From positions 62,001-126,000 of the forward strand of contig NZ_AULT01000012.1 of NCBI RefSeq assembly GCF_000422425.1: a stretch of 64,000 nt of DNA, written 5' to 3'. Positions within the stretch are counted from its first letter, which is position 1. Every line of letters begins with the position of its first letter. Position numbers and translations under genes: made by a program. Source of the DNA: Oceanospirillum beijerinckii DSM 7166. Lineage in GTDB: Bacteria; Pseudomonadota; Gammaproteobacteria; Pseudomonadales; Halomonadaceae. The notes under the pieces were generated by a model, which was given only the letters and a program-made list of their open reading frames with translations, searched no databases and was not told the origin of the DNA. Shown piece by piece: positions 36,425 through 45,744 of this stretch.

Positions 36425-37150
36425 GTGACCACCATGATCATAGAAAAATCTAAACTCTGGCTGACCGGTTTACTTTCTGGCTGCCTGCTGCTGGCAGGTA
36501 CGCCCTCTTATGGCCTGGACCGGGTCAGATTGGCTACTCAGTTATGGCCTCCGTACCAGACTCTGGATGATGGTGTGATGGGCGGTATTGCTCTGGAGCG
36601 CGTGCAGTGCACGTTCCGTCGCATGCAGCAGCCTTATGAGCTGAATATGATGCGTTGGGATAAAGCTCAGCTATTGGTTGAAACAGGAAAAATGGATGGT
36701 TTCTTTGCGGGGTCAAAAAATTCAGCCCGCGCCCGTTATGCCACGATGTCGGAAGCCGTGATCTCAGAAGATCTGTCCTGGTATTTTAATCCTGGGGTGA
36801 ATCTGAATGCCAACGATGAATCATCAAAATATAAAGCCCGTTTTGGCGCTAAGTTTAATACCAGTAAGTGGTTGTTTCTTAAGAAGAATGGATACAACGT
36901 CATTAAGAAACCCAGGGATGCTGAAGCCCTGCTGAAGATGCTCTGGCAAGGGGAGATCGATGTGGCGCTGGAGTATGAATTGGTGTTTGAGCATTATATG
37001 AAGCAGTTGGGCATTCCTACGGATTATTTTCGTAGAGTGCCTATCAGAACCCAGGATCTGAACGTGCATTTTTCCAAAAACTTCCTGAAGGAGAATCCGG
37101 GCTTTCTGGATCGCTTTAATCAGGCCTTAAGACGCTGTAAGCAGGGTTAA
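36425..37150 (+). CDS. Secreted family-3 solute-binding protein inside the T6SS locus
   Basis: 241 residues. Signal peptide (LTGLLSGCLLLAGTPSYG) then a type-2 periplasmic-binding fold: VRLATQLWPPYQ at the start of lobe 1, MRWDKAQLLVETGKMDGFFAG, and a lobe-2 KMLWQGEIDVALEY motif. This matches the amino-acid-binding SBP family 3, but no ABC transporter genes are near. It lies between tssH and fha in the same direction, so it is probably co-transcribed. It may sense a periplasmic or cell-wall-derived ligand and feed into T6SS control (inference). GTG 36425 or ATG 36434 could be the start; neither has a clear advantage. Confidence 0.8.
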   Translation: MTTMIIEKSKLWLTGLLSGCLLLAGTPSYGLDRVRLATQLWPPYQTLDDGVMGGIALERVQCTFRRMQQPYELNMMRWDKAQLLVETGKMDGFFAGSKNSARARYATMSEAVISEDLSWYFNPGVNLNANDESSKYKARFGAKFNTSKWLFLKKNGYNVIKKPRDAEALLKMLWQGEIDVALEYELVFEHYMKQLGIPTDYFRRVPIRTQDLNVHFSKNFLKENPGFLDRFNQALRRCKQG

Positions 37151-37152
37151 TT

Positions 37153-38148
37153 ATGTCGATCAGCATACAGTTAGTTGAAACTCCCGAAAATGAGCAGGTT
37201 GGCAGTCGTCAACTCAGTCTGCCTGATGCCGGTGGCACTATAGGTCGCTCCTACGACTGTAATATTCAGCTGCCTGACTTTCAGCGCCAGTTATCCCGAA
37301 TTCATGCTGAAATCAGCCGGGATGATAAAGGTCAGTACTATGTCACTGATCGCAGCATGAATGGTCTGTTTGTGAATAATCGCTGCTTAGGCAATGGGCA
37401 GCGTCAGGCGATTAATGATGGCGATCTGCTGCGTCTGGGGGACTATGTGTTACTGGTCAGTGATATGCAGTCTCTGTTCTCTATCCCAAAAGAGGCGGCT
37501 CCTTGGGATGATGACCAGCCGGAAGCTGTGCGTTCAGAACCGGTTTTTTCCATGGATGATCTGAAAAAAGAGGAACAGCAGTGGGGGAATCGTTATGACG
37601 ATGATGAAGTGATCATTGCCGATAACGAGCCGCTGAGCACCTTTTCTCACGATAAAGTGATGCAGGACGATCATGTGGGCTATGACCCATTTGATGATGA
37701 TTATGAGCTGGAGATGACTGGGGCTGATTTGAACTCTGGCCCATCATTGACCGGTGGGCCTTCGGGTCGGCCATCTTCAGGTCAGGTATCACCACGCAGC
37801 CTGACACTGGAGTCGGGAGCTGACTTGCAGGCGGATCAGCAACTGATTCGGGACAGCCTGAGTCAGCTGAATCAGCTGATCGATAAGCAACGTCAGGTGC
37901 AGAGTGAACAATATAGCCACGACCGTCTGATGGACTGTATCGAGCGGGCACTGAGCCGCTTTCTTGAAGAGCTGGACCCTGCCGGTCAGGAGGAGATGTT
38001 CCGGGATTATATTTCCGGTTGGGGTAATAAAGATAAAAAATACTGGCGCTTATATCGCAAGCAGTTCAGCCAGAAGTTACAGCGCAAAGAATATCACCGC
38101 CAGTTTGCGGCCCTGTTTATTGAAGAGTTACGAGGAAAAGGTCAATGA
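37153..38148 (+). CDS. FHA-domain T6SS protein (Fha/TagH)
   Basis: 331 residues. N-terminal FHA domain (about 25-105) with GGTIGRSYDCNIQL, SRIHAEI and NGLFVNN, which contain the phospho-threonine binding residues. A long acidic, Pro/Gly/Ser-rich linker follows (about 115-215), then a C-terminal TagH-type helical domain (about 230-331, with CIERALSRFLEELDP and KYWRLYRKQFSQKLQR). Fha proteins are phosphorylated by a PpkA-type kinase to trigger T6SS assembly. A kinase gene ends this cluster. Overlaps tssJ by four bases. Confidence 0.92.
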   Translation: MSISIQLVETPENEQVGSRQLSLPDAGGTIGRSYDCNIQLPDFQRQLSRIHAEISRDDKGQYYVTDRSMNGLFVNNRCLGNGQRQAINDGDLLRLGDYVLLVSDMQSLFSIPKEAAPWDDDQPEAVRSEPVFSMDDLKKEEQQWGNRYDDDEVIIADNEPLSTFSHDKVMQDDHVGYDPFDDDYELEMTGADLNSGPSLTGGPSGRPSSGQVSPRSLTLESGADLQADQQLIRDSLSQLNQLIDKQRQVQSEQYSHDRLMDCIERALSRFLEELDPAGQEEMFRDYISGWGNKDKKYWRLYRKQFSQKLQRKEYHRQFAALFIEELRGKGQ

Positions 38149-38642
38149 GGTTTCTGAGCCTTCTGACACTGATGACGGTTCTGGTATCAGGCTGTTCATC
38201 TCAGCCGGAACAACCCCTGCCATATCCATTTACTGTGACGCTTGATATTGCAGATAACGTTAATCCTTATGGTACCGGTTCGGCCCATCCTGTTGTCATC
38301 AGGATCTACCAGTTAAGTGAGACGGGTCAGTTCAAAAATGCCAGCTTTCTGGATCTCTACAATAAAGACCGGGATACCCTGGGTAATGCCTTGATCGACG
38401 TACTCAACTTGCAGCCACTGGCTCAGGGAGAGCATCCGGTTGAGCTGGACCTTCAGCCGGGTAGTCGCTATCTCGGTGTGTTTGCTGAGTTTGCCAATTA
38501 CACCGACGCTGAGAGTAAAGCGGTGATCACACTGTTACCGGACCAGTCCGATCAGGAAGATCAAATTATTCGGATCAACCTGAATGGACTGAAGATTAGT
38601 ATTGAACAATATGAAGACAAAGCCTGGTGGCAGATTTTTTAG
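38145..38642 (+). CDS. tssJ: T6SS outer-membrane lipoprotein TssJ
   Basis: 165 residues. Lipoprotein signal peptide with lipobox VSGC (Cys17). The mature part has the TssJ transthyretin-like text NPYGTGSAHPVVIRIYQLSETGQF and a late YLGVFAEFANY strand. It anchors the TssM periplasmic arm to the outer membrane. Start overlaps the FHA gene stop (ATGA). Confidence 0.95.
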   Translation: MRFLSLLTLMTVLVSGCSSQPEQPLPYPFTVTLDIADNVNPYGTGSAHPVVIRIYQLSETGQFKNASFLDLYNKDRDTLGNALIDVLNLQPLAQGEHPVELDLQPGSRYLGVFAEFANYTDAESKAVITLLPDQSDQEDQIIRINLNGLKISIEQYEDKAWWQIF

Positions 38643-38651
38643 GGGAAAGAC

Positions 38652-39977
38652 GTGAGACGACATCGCAAAGTAGTTTGGAGCGAAGGTATGTTCATCGCTC
38701 CCCAGCATTTTCAGCAACAAGACCGCCATTATTACCATTATATTGAGCGTTATATTGCCGCTGCCCGGGGTAATCAGATATACGGCTGCAGTGAACTGCA
38801 AATTGATCGGGAACGGCTGAAAATAGGGAAATTTGCCATTACCAGCTGTAAAGGTATTTTCCCGGATGGCACCTATTTTGAAAATGACAGGGAGTTGATT
38901 CTTGAAGTGCCTGCAGCCACGCTGGAAACCGATATCATGCTGGCGGTCCCATTGGCGATTGATGGTGAGGTGGAGTACGGCGAACAGGCGGAAAATCTGC
39001 GTTATTTCCAGGAAAACCTCTCTTTGTTTGATGCCAGTCAGGCAGGGAATAATGCAGTAGATATTCCTGTTGCCCAGGTTAATGCCCGTTTGATTATGGC
39101 AGGCGAAGACACGACGGGGCTGTGCACTATTCCTGTCGCCAGGGTACTGGAGTGCCATGATAGCGGGGCGGTTGTGCTGGATCATAGTTTTATTCCGGCT
39201 GCGATTCAGTATCAGGCTTCCGCTTTGCTGACAGAGCGTATGAAGGAGCTGCAGGTATTGACCGAAAACCGGGCGCGTATGGTGATGCAGCGTATCAATA
39301 ATGGCATGGATCGTAAGAGTGAACAGACGCTGATGCGGGAGTACCTCTGGCTGCAGACGCTGAATCGTTGGATTCCCTGGATTCATAACACTCTGGAAAC
39401 CCCTCAAACCAGCACCTGGGAGATTTATCAACAGCTGAATGTTATGTCTGCGGAGCTGGCCAGTTTTGAGCCAGCGATGGCTGAGCCTGGCCCGGTCTTG
39501 CAAAGCCATAACATGAAAGCAGCGTTTAATCCTCTGTTCAGTCGTCTGCGTGAACAGCTATCTCTGGTACAGAGTGATAGTGTGAAAGAGTACGACTGGG
39601 ATACAGGGTTGTTTGAGAAGCGTCGTTTACTGCGTCTGATGATTCCTGAGCTGCATAGCATGCGTGATCAGCGTTTTGTGCTGTGTGTACAGTCATCCAT
39701 AGGTACGGCCAGCCTGGCACAGTTATTCCCATCGGCCTGTAAGTTATGCGGATTGAGTCAGATTGCTGATGTGGTGCGCAATGGTTTGTCAGCGGTACCT
39801 CTGACCGCTTTACCTGTGGCACCAGGTGAGCTGAAACCTCAACCGGATGTTTGCTATATCGAGATCGATACCCGCCATGCTTACTGGGCCAGTATGGTGG
39901 AAAAACGGGAACCTCTTGCGCTCCATGTGGATAGCCGCTTGCCGGATCTGGATCTGAAACTGTACGCGCTGGGATAG
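38652..39977 (+). CDS. tssK: T6SS baseplate adaptor TssK
   Basis: 441 residues. The N-terminus KVVWSEGMFIAPQHFQQQDRHYY is the family hallmark (shell domain related to phage receptor-binding proteins), and the C-terminal domain ends DLDLKLYALG. It links the baseplate to TssL/TssM in the inner membrane. GTG start with AGGGG before it. Confidence 0.95.
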   Translation: MRRHRKVVWSEGMFIAPQHFQQQDRHYYHYIERYIAAARGNQIYGCSELQIDRERLKIGKFAITSCKGIFPDGTYFENDRELILEVPAATLETDIMLAVPLAIDGEVEYGEQAENLRYFQENLSLFDASQAGNNAVDIPVAQVNARLIMAGEDTTGLCTIPVARVLECHDSGAVVLDHSFIPAAIQYQASALLTERMKELQVLTENRARMVMQRINNGMDRKSEQTLMREYLWLQTLNRWIPWIHNTLETPQTSTWEIYQQLNVMSAELASFEPAMAEPGPVLQSHNMKAAFNPLFSRLREQLSLVQSDSVKEYDWDTGLFEKRRLLRLMIPELHSMRDQRFVLCVQSSIGTASLAQLFPSACKLCGLSQIADVVRNGLSAVPLTALPVAPGELKPQPDVCYIEIDTRHAYWASMVEKREPLALHVDSRLPDLDLKLYALG

Positions 39978-39982
39978 TCATC

Positions 39983-41203
39983 ATGAATATGGATTACCTT
40001 GACGAAGCGACTGTGGCTATTAATCAGTCGGAGCCGGATAACCGATCGGCTGAGGTGGCAGGACACGATATCCCCTTATCGGGTTCTGCAGTACTGAAGC
40101 ATGAACTGTTGAATCAGAGCTTTCTGCAGGGCTTCAGTTATCACGATAATAATCTGATTAATGCCAGTGCGGAGTTGCTGGGCTTGTGTGCCAGCATCCA
40201 CAACATGTCGGAGCCTGATGACCTGTATCGTTTTCGTCAGGGGGTTATCCGAAAAATTACGGATCTTAAACAGCGTATCGGACGCTATGATTACCCTCCT
40301 TCTGTAGCGGATAAGACCTGCTTTCTGTTCAGTATTGTGCTGGATGAGTTAATTCTGCACAGCGACTGGGCGGAAAACAGCGGTTGGGAGAACCAGACAT
40401 TTGTCAGTGAGCTGTTTGGTGTGCGTAACGGCGGCGAGCAGTTTTACTGGTTGGCTGAAAAGGCGTTATCTCAGCCGAAGCTACTGCTGGATCTGGTTGA
40501 GCTGATCTATATTTTTATTCGTCTGGGTTTTAGAGGCCAGTATCGTCAAAGTGGCCGCAAGGATCTTGAACAGCTGACCCATCAACTGGAGCGCGTGATT
40601 TTTCAGGCACGTCCGGCTGTTGGTATTCAGTGTCAGACTCAGGTTAAGCAGCCTGGGAAAAAGCATCTGCCCGCCCGCCCAGCTCATTTTCTGCGTCAGC
40701 TGTTGTTGTTTCTGGTCGCGATTGCTCTCGCCTGGGGGGCTACCCGCTACTGGTATCAGGCCACTCTGGAGCAGCGGGCCCGTGATTTTATTGGCTTGTC
40801 CGAATTCAGCCAGTCTTACCTGAGTCAGGATGATGATCGTGTGGTGACCTATACCAGTACCGATGAAGAGATGAGTCTTGCCGTACAGACCTATGGTCGT
40901 TTACCTGCCGCGAATAGTCAGAAGACCGGATCTGAGTCTGGAGCAGAACAAGCACAGACAGAGGCGTCTTCGGCTTCTTCCGGTCAGCGGGAGTGGACCG
41001 TACAACTGGCCACTGTTAATAACCTGAGCCAAGGCGAGCAATTTATTCAGGACAATCAGCTGGACTCTCTGGGAGCAGAGGTCAGAGCCTGGAAGAACCG
41101 CTATCGGGTGATTATTGTCGCGGATAGCCGTCAGCACGGTAACACACTGGTCACCCAGGCCCGGTCATTGGGTGTTAGCGACGCCTTTCTGTTTCTGAAT
41201 TAA
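39983..41203 (+). CDS. tssL: T6SS inner-membrane protein TssL with SPOR-like C-terminus
   Basis: 406 residues. The cytoplasmic DotU domain (about 35-215) shows QSFLQGFSYHDNNLINAS, FLFSIVLDELILHSDW and LLDLVELIYIFIRLGFRGQYR. One membrane helix follows (about 230-252). Beyond it is a periplasmic tail with a Ser/Gly/Ala linker and a domain (about 334-406) that fits the SPOR fold: WTVQLATVNNLSQGEQFI, then NRYRVIIVADS and VTQARSLGVSDAFLFL. A peptidoglycan-binding tail would anchor the T6SS membrane complex to the cell wall, a job done in other systems by separate TagL-type proteins. Confidence 0.92.
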   Translation: MNMDYLDEATVAINQSEPDNRSAEVAGHDIPLSGSAVLKHELLNQSFLQGFSYHDNNLINASAELLGLCASIHNMSEPDDLYRFRQGVIRKITDLKQRIGRYDYPPSVADKTCFLFSIVLDELILHSDWAENSGWENQTFVSELFGVRNGGEQFYWLAEKALSQPKLLLDLVELIYIFIRLGFRGQYRQSGRKDLEQLTHQLERVIFQARPAVGIQCQTQVKQPGKKHLPARPAHFLRQLLLFLVAIALAWGATRYWYQATLEQRARDFIGLSEFSQSYLSQDDDRVVTYTSTDEEMSLAVQTYGRLPAANSQKTGSESGAEQAQTEASSASSGQREWTVQLATVNNLSQGEQFIQDNQLDSLGAEVRAWKNRYRVIIVADSRQHGNTLVTQARSLGVSDAFLFLN

Positions 41204-41219
41204 TGTGCAGGTAAGTTCG

Positions 41220-44200
41220 ATGGAAAAGATAAAACTGGCTTACTGGCCATTTGTTCTCCTGATGCTGGTGCTGTCTGCCCTGTTTTGGGCGGGTAGTTTC
41301 TGGCTTGAGTGGTGGCAGTGGCAGCCGCTCTGGTTGCCGGTGTTAAGTGCAGGTATATCCCTGTTGATTGCTGCATTGCTCAGCTTTGGTATACGGTTGT
41401 TGCGTTTAAGGCAGTTGCGTAATCAGCCCTCGGAAGAGGTGTTACGACAGAAACAACGTATCGCTCAGCAGCAGAAACGCACGGCGGCGCTGTTTAATGT
41501 TTGCTGGCGTCAGCTAAAGCCCCGTCAAAGTGATCCGTATCAGATCCCCTGGTATTTTGTCATACACAGTCAGTCGATGGCCGATGATGATCATCTGTTG
41601 CGTCAGATGGGTATGGAGCCCCTGATGTTGGATGATCGTACTGACCATGATTTACCCGTACATTTCTGGATCAGTGAGTTTGCAGTGCTGGTCAGCCTGC
41701 CGGATCATTGGCAGGATGCGGGTACAGAAGCCTGTGTGCAGACGGTGCTGAAAAAACTGAAATCTTATCGTCCGCGTCAGGCGGCTAATGGGGTGCTGCT
41801 TGCAACGCCTGTAAGAACGCTGTTAACCACTCAGCAAACAGCGCTGGATGCTCTGGCGCGTCAACAGAAGCTGGTGTTGCAGGCTCTGAATAAACAACTG
41901 GGTGTTAATCTGCCGATTTACAACCTGTTGACCCGTATGGCAGATCTGACGGATTTCAGTGAGAGTTTTGCAGTACTGGATGAGCATCGTCAGGAAGAGC
42001 CGTTTGGTGCCATGATGCCGGTGCAGGATAAACCCGGTTACGACAGCCAGTGGTTTGAGCAATCGTTTGACCAGTTACAGGCCACCATGACACAGCAGAT
42101 CAGTGCCGGGCTGAAATTGCAGTTGAATGCGGATTTTCGCTCCTCTGTGTTGGCTGCACCCTTCCAGTTTGGTCTGTTGAAATCAGAGCTGGGGCAGTAT
42201 TTCTCAATCCTGTTTCTGGATAATCAGTTTGAAGAAACCGCACTGAATTTCCGGGGCTACTTCTTTACCAGTACTCACAAGGAAAGCGTGCCGGTTGATC
42301 CTCTGAGTCAGCACCTCGCATCGGATCTGGAGCAGAACCGAGTCAAGGGACGTGAGGCTCAGGTGCATGGCCGGGGCCTGTTTGCCAAGCGGTTGTTGCG
42401 CCGGGATATCCTCAGTGAGCGCTTCCTGGTTGGGGTAAATACCACCCGGGAAGGTCTGTATCGGGTGATGAAGTTTACCTGGACCAGCGGCTTGATCATG
42501 CTCTTCCTGTGCTTCCTATGGTTGCTGAAAGCCAACTTTGATTATTTCCATGGGCTGGATGACCGGGCATTAGCTCAGGCTGAAAGCTACAAACGCCAAC
42601 TGGCTGAGAACCCACCGGATACCGATGATCTGGCATCACCGATCTTCAGTTTGAGCGAACTGCGAAATGTCAGCCTGATCTATAGTGAAGAACCGCCTTG
42701 GTATGTCCTGTCCTGGTTACCTGACCCAAGTATCCGACATCCCGCTTATGCGGCTTATCAGACAGAGCTGAAAGAGATTCTGCTGATTGTGCTGCGGGAC
42801 TATCTGATGAAGGACTTATATGTCTATAACAAGCTGGAAGATCGTGTAAAAACTCTGGAGCTGTTTAATCTTCAGCAGTTATTGTTCAGCCCTGATCGGG
42901 AAAGTAACGATGCCCTGATGGAGTACTATACCCACTTCATGCAGGAAGAAGGGCAGGGTGACCCGGATACACTGGAGCACTTTCGTCAGTTGGCTGCTGA
43001 TTTGCTAAAACCGGGTGTTGTACCTCCGGCGAATAATGAGCCTCTGGTTGAGCTGGTCAGAAACCGCCTGTCCACAGAAGATATCAGTGATCTTCTGTAT
43101 CAGCATATTCTGCAGCAACCGGGCTTCAGTGAGCGTTTGGATATGCGTGAACGCCTGGGACAGCACTACCGTCAGACGCTGGCATTTGATGAAGCGGCTG
43201 GCGCTTATATGATTCCCTATATCTTTACCCATGAAGGTTTCCGGGAGTTGATGCAGCGTACGGGTTTTCAGCTGGCGCAGGAAGCTCTGAAGGAATATGA
43301 AGGGGTGATTGATCGTATCAGCAATGAAAATGAGCTGAACCGGATCAACCGTAAACTGAAACAGCGCTATATCGATGACTATACCGCTTACTGGCAGCGT
43401 CTGGTAACCGGGGTGCAGTGGCAGTCGCCGGATAATTGGGCCAGCACTCATCAGCAACTGACACTGTTGAGTGATCCTGTCTTTTCTCCGCTGAAGCGCT
43501 TTTATCGTTTGGTGTCATATCATACCAACCCGGATGCTGAAATAGCTCAGGCCGAATCAGAAGAGGATAAGAAAGCTGGCGTTAAGCTGAAGGGAAAAGC
43601 GAGTAAGGTTGCCAAGCATGCGGATCAGCAGGAAGCTGACAAACAGGCTCGTCTGGCGGAAGAGCGTCAGGAAAATGCCCATCGGGTTGCAGAAGGTATC
43701 AGACAATCGTTTGAGCCGTATCATAACCTGATTAAAGCGGATGAAAGCGGTCTGACCCGTCTTGATCTTGCATTGAACCAGTTGATACAGATTCAGGAGT
43801 GGCTGAAAAAAGCCTCCGGCGAAGCATCCCGGGGGCAATACTTCCTGACTCAGTTAGCCGAAGCAACCAGCATCAGCCCTCTGGAGCGTACGCTGACACT
43901 GGCGGATAACTACCAGAGTCCTCTCTTACGCACGATTCTGACCGGATTGTCCGAACAGGTGAACAGCCTGGCGATGCAGGATATCCGGGCACTGATTAAC
44001 CGTGACTGGCAGCGTAATGTGCTGGATCACTATAACGCCCAGATTGCCAGCTTCTACCCCTTCAACCAACAGTCTGCAATGGATGTCAGCCTGAAAGCCT
44101 TTGAAGATTTCTTTGCTCCAAAAGGCAGAGTGGCTGATTTTGCGAATCAGTATCTGGTCTATTTCAGTGCCAGTGAGAACAGTAATCCGGTATTGCTCAG

Positions 44201-44690
44201 CTTTTTACCTGGGCGTTTCATGAGTTTGAACGCCGGTTTCTGGCGCTCGATGGAAGCGGTGTCGGATATACAATCCGCCTTCTTTATTGCTGAAACTTTT
44301 GGGCTTAAATTCGCGGTACGGGCTCAGCAGATGACACCTCAGCTGACGGAGTTCTCAATCGCCAGTGATCGTGTTATCTACAGCTACCGTAATGGCCCAT
44401 CCCTGTGGACAAATATTAGCTGGCCTATATCCGGTAGTGAGGCCTGGGACCTGAATGTACGTCTGAAAAACCTCGATGCCAGTCAGTCTCAGCAAACTTA
44501 TCCAGGTATCTGGAGCTGGTTCCGGTTGGCGCAGGACTTAAACGGTCAGCCCACTCAGGAGCGGGCGATCAGTCAGCTGACCGCACACTATGGCGAGTCA
44601 TCGGCAAAAGTGTTGCTACGGGTGGATGGTGATCATAATCCTTTCGTAAAAGGTTTTTTTGATCAGCTGAAACTGCCTGGAAGCATCTGA
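41220..44690 (+). CDS. tssM: T6SS inner-membrane protein TssM (IcmF)
   Basis: 1156 residues. Two N-terminal membrane helices (about 6-60), a cytoplasmic domain (about 65-420), a third helix near 424-442 (GLIMLFLCFLWLLK), then a long periplasmic part that contacts TssJ. The C-terminal region (about 1030-1150) has GRFMSLNAGFWRSMEAVSDI and GPSLWTNISWP. The cytoplasmic domain keeps PWYFVI near residue 109 but the Walker A loop that usually follows is replaced by HSQSMADDDHLL, so nucleotide binding looks lost. ATG 41220 has AGGT upstream and is preferred over GTG 41205. Overlaps the kinase gene by one base. Confidence 0.94.
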   Translation: MEKIKLAYWPFVLLMLVLSALFWAGSFWLEWWQWQPLWLPVLSAGISLLIAALLSFGIRLLRLRQLRNQPSEEVLRQKQRIAQQQKRTAALFNVCWRQLKPRQSDPYQIPWYFVIHSQSMADDDHLLRQMGMEPLMLDDRTDHDLPVHFWISEFAVLVSLPDHWQDAGTEACVQTVLKKLKSYRPRQAANGVLLATPVRTLLTTQQTALDALARQQKLVLQALNKQLGVNLPIYNLLTRMADLTDFSESFAVLDEHRQEEPFGAMMPVQDKPGYDSQWFEQSFDQLQATMTQQISAGLKLQLNADFRSSVLAAPFQFGLLKSELGQYFSILFLDNQFEETALNFRGYFFTSTHKESVPVDPLSQHLASDLEQNRVKGREAQVHGRGLFAKRLLRRDILSERFLVGVNTTREGLYRVMKFTWTSGLIMLFLCFLWLLKANFDYFHGLDDRALAQAESYKRQLAENPPDTDDLASPIFSLSELRNVSLIYSEEPPWYVLSWLPDPSIRHPAYAAYQTELKEILLIVLRDYLMKDLYVYNKLEDRVKTLELFNLQQLLFSPDRESNDALMEYYTHFMQEEGQGDPDTLEHFRQLAADLLKPGVVPPANNEPLVELVRNRLSTEDISDLLYQHILQQPGFSERLDMRERLGQHYRQTLAFDEAAGAYMIPYIFTHEGFRELMQRTGFQLAQEALKEYEGVIDRISNENELNRINRKLKQRYIDDYTAYWQRLVTGVQWQSPDNWASTHQQLTLLSDPVFSPLKRFYRLVSYHTNPDAEIAQAESEEDKKAGVKLKGKASKVAKHADQQEADKQARLAEERQENAHRVAEGIRQSFEPYHNLIKADESGLTRLDLALNQLIQIQEWLKKASGEASRGQYFLTQLAEATSISPLERTLTLADNYQSPLLRTILTGLSEQVNSLAMQDIRALINRDWQRNVLDHYNAQIASFYPFNQQSAMDVSLKAFEDFFAPKGRVADFANQYLVYFSASENSNPVLLSFLPGRFMSLNAGFWRSMEAVSDIQSAFFIAETFGLKFAVRAQQMTPQLTEFSIASDRVIYSYRNGPSLWTNISWPISGSEAWDLNVRLKNLDASQSQQTYPGIWSWFRLAQDLNGQPTQERAISQLTAHYGESSAKVLLRVDGDHNPFVKGFFDQLKLPGSI

Positions 44691-45487
44691 TGTCATTGAC
44701 AGTGTCTCTGCCTGTACTCTTATCCGAGCGATGGGATCACTACGCAGAGGTCTGTCAGATCAGCCCTTGTGTCTGGCGACTCAGGCACAAGGCGACCAGC
44801 CAATGGCACTATCTGAAGTTCGCAGAAGAAAGCATTCAGCGGCAACTGCTGAATAATGAAGTGTACTGGTTACAACGCTTATCGGGTCATTATCTGCCTG
44901 ATATAATCGCCGCTTCAAACGATACGGCACACTCTCATTCCCGTCACTCCCATTCTCAGCACTCTTGTTCTCGTTCACCCATCTGGCTGATAACCCACGA
45001 AGTGCCCGGCCAGCCTCTTAATCAGCTGATTCGCTCGAATCAGATTAACCGTAGTGACTATCGGGCGATTATTTCCGACCTGTTTGCGGCGCTACAACAC
45101 AGCCACCAACAAGGTGTTGTACATAGTGATATCAAACCAGCCAACCTGATCTGGTGCCATAAAAGCCAAAGACTCTCACTAATAGATTGGGGCAGTGCCG
45201 GTCGCGCCGGTAGCCTGATCTCGCAACAACCCTGGCGCAGTTTTAGTCCATCTTATTCCCCGCCGTCACTGCAAAGAGGGGAAGGCTATATTACCCCCTT
45301 GGTGGACTGGTACAGCTTTCTGATTATGGATCAGCTACTGCGACAGAAACCCTTACCTACTTTTGACTGGCAGCAGAGTGATAGTGTGAGTGGCTATTAT
45401 CTGGAGCAAGGATATTGCCCGGCTTTGTCTGAGAAGCAGAGGGCGTTTTTGCTGGAGGCTATGAAACAGCTTGATCGGTTTGGTTGA
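44690..45487 (+). CDS. Ser/Thr protein kinase, T6SS-linked (PpkA-type role)
   Basis: 265 residues, soluble, consisting of a single kinase domain. Beta-3 Lys in HYLKFA, helix-C Glu in NNEVYWLQRL, catalytic loop HSDIKPANLIW, Mg-binding IDWGSAG (DWG in place of DFG). An unusual Ser/His-rich segment (about residues 83-98) sits between the N-lobe strands. It most likely phosphorylates the cluster's FHA protein. No PppA-type phosphatase gene is present in the locus. It has no membrane-spanning or periplasmic sensor region as in PpkA, so activation must be by another route. Last gene of the T6SS operon, coupled to tssM by a TGATG overlap. Confidence 0.85.
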   Translation: MSLTVSLPVLLSERWDHYAEVCQISPCVWRLRHKATSQWHYLKFAEESIQRQLLNNEVYWLQRLSGHYLPDIIAASNDTAHSHSRHSHSQHSCSRSPIWLITHEVPGQPLNQLIRSNQINRSDYRAIISDLFAALQHSHQQGVVHSDIKPANLIWCHKSQRLSLIDWGSAGRAGSLISQQPWRSFSPSYSPPSLQRGEGYITPLVDWYSFLIMDQLLRQKPLPTFDWQQSDSVSGYYLEQGYCPALSEKQRAFLLEAMKQLDRFG

Positions 45488-45544
45488 TGAGTATTGTCTT
45501 CTCAAAGCTAAAATCTGCTTTGTTGCGATCTTGCAGGGGCCGAA

Positions 45545-45687
45545 TAATACTATTCCCGATAAGTTTCTTGATATCAGAGTAGGTCGGATAAGCGAAGCGC
45601 CATCCGACACTGACTCCGATACCGGATGATTGTCGGAAGGCGCCTTGCGGCTTTTCCAACCTACAACAACTTATCTGGTTTAGTATA
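45545..45687. repeat. MITE-like dispersed repeat, copy 1
   Basis: 143 bases, nearly identical to 50551-50693. Terminal inverted repeats ATACTATTCCCGATAAGT and (reverse complement) ATACTAAACCAGATAAGT, with imperfect internal arms beginning GTAGGTCGGATAAGCG and ending CTTTTCCAACCTAC. No coding capacity. Lies between the kinase gene and yifB, and as a long hairpin it may stop transcription of both. Confidence 0.85.
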
Positions 45688-45744
45688 ATAGATCATCGGA
45701 GGGTTATAAGACAGACAGTGTCTGGCCTCAGGATATCTCAAATT

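Noticed and set aside
38535-39509. Leftward frame of 324 codons opposite tssJ/tssK
   Set aside because: Antisense shadow of tssK with no recognisable domain.
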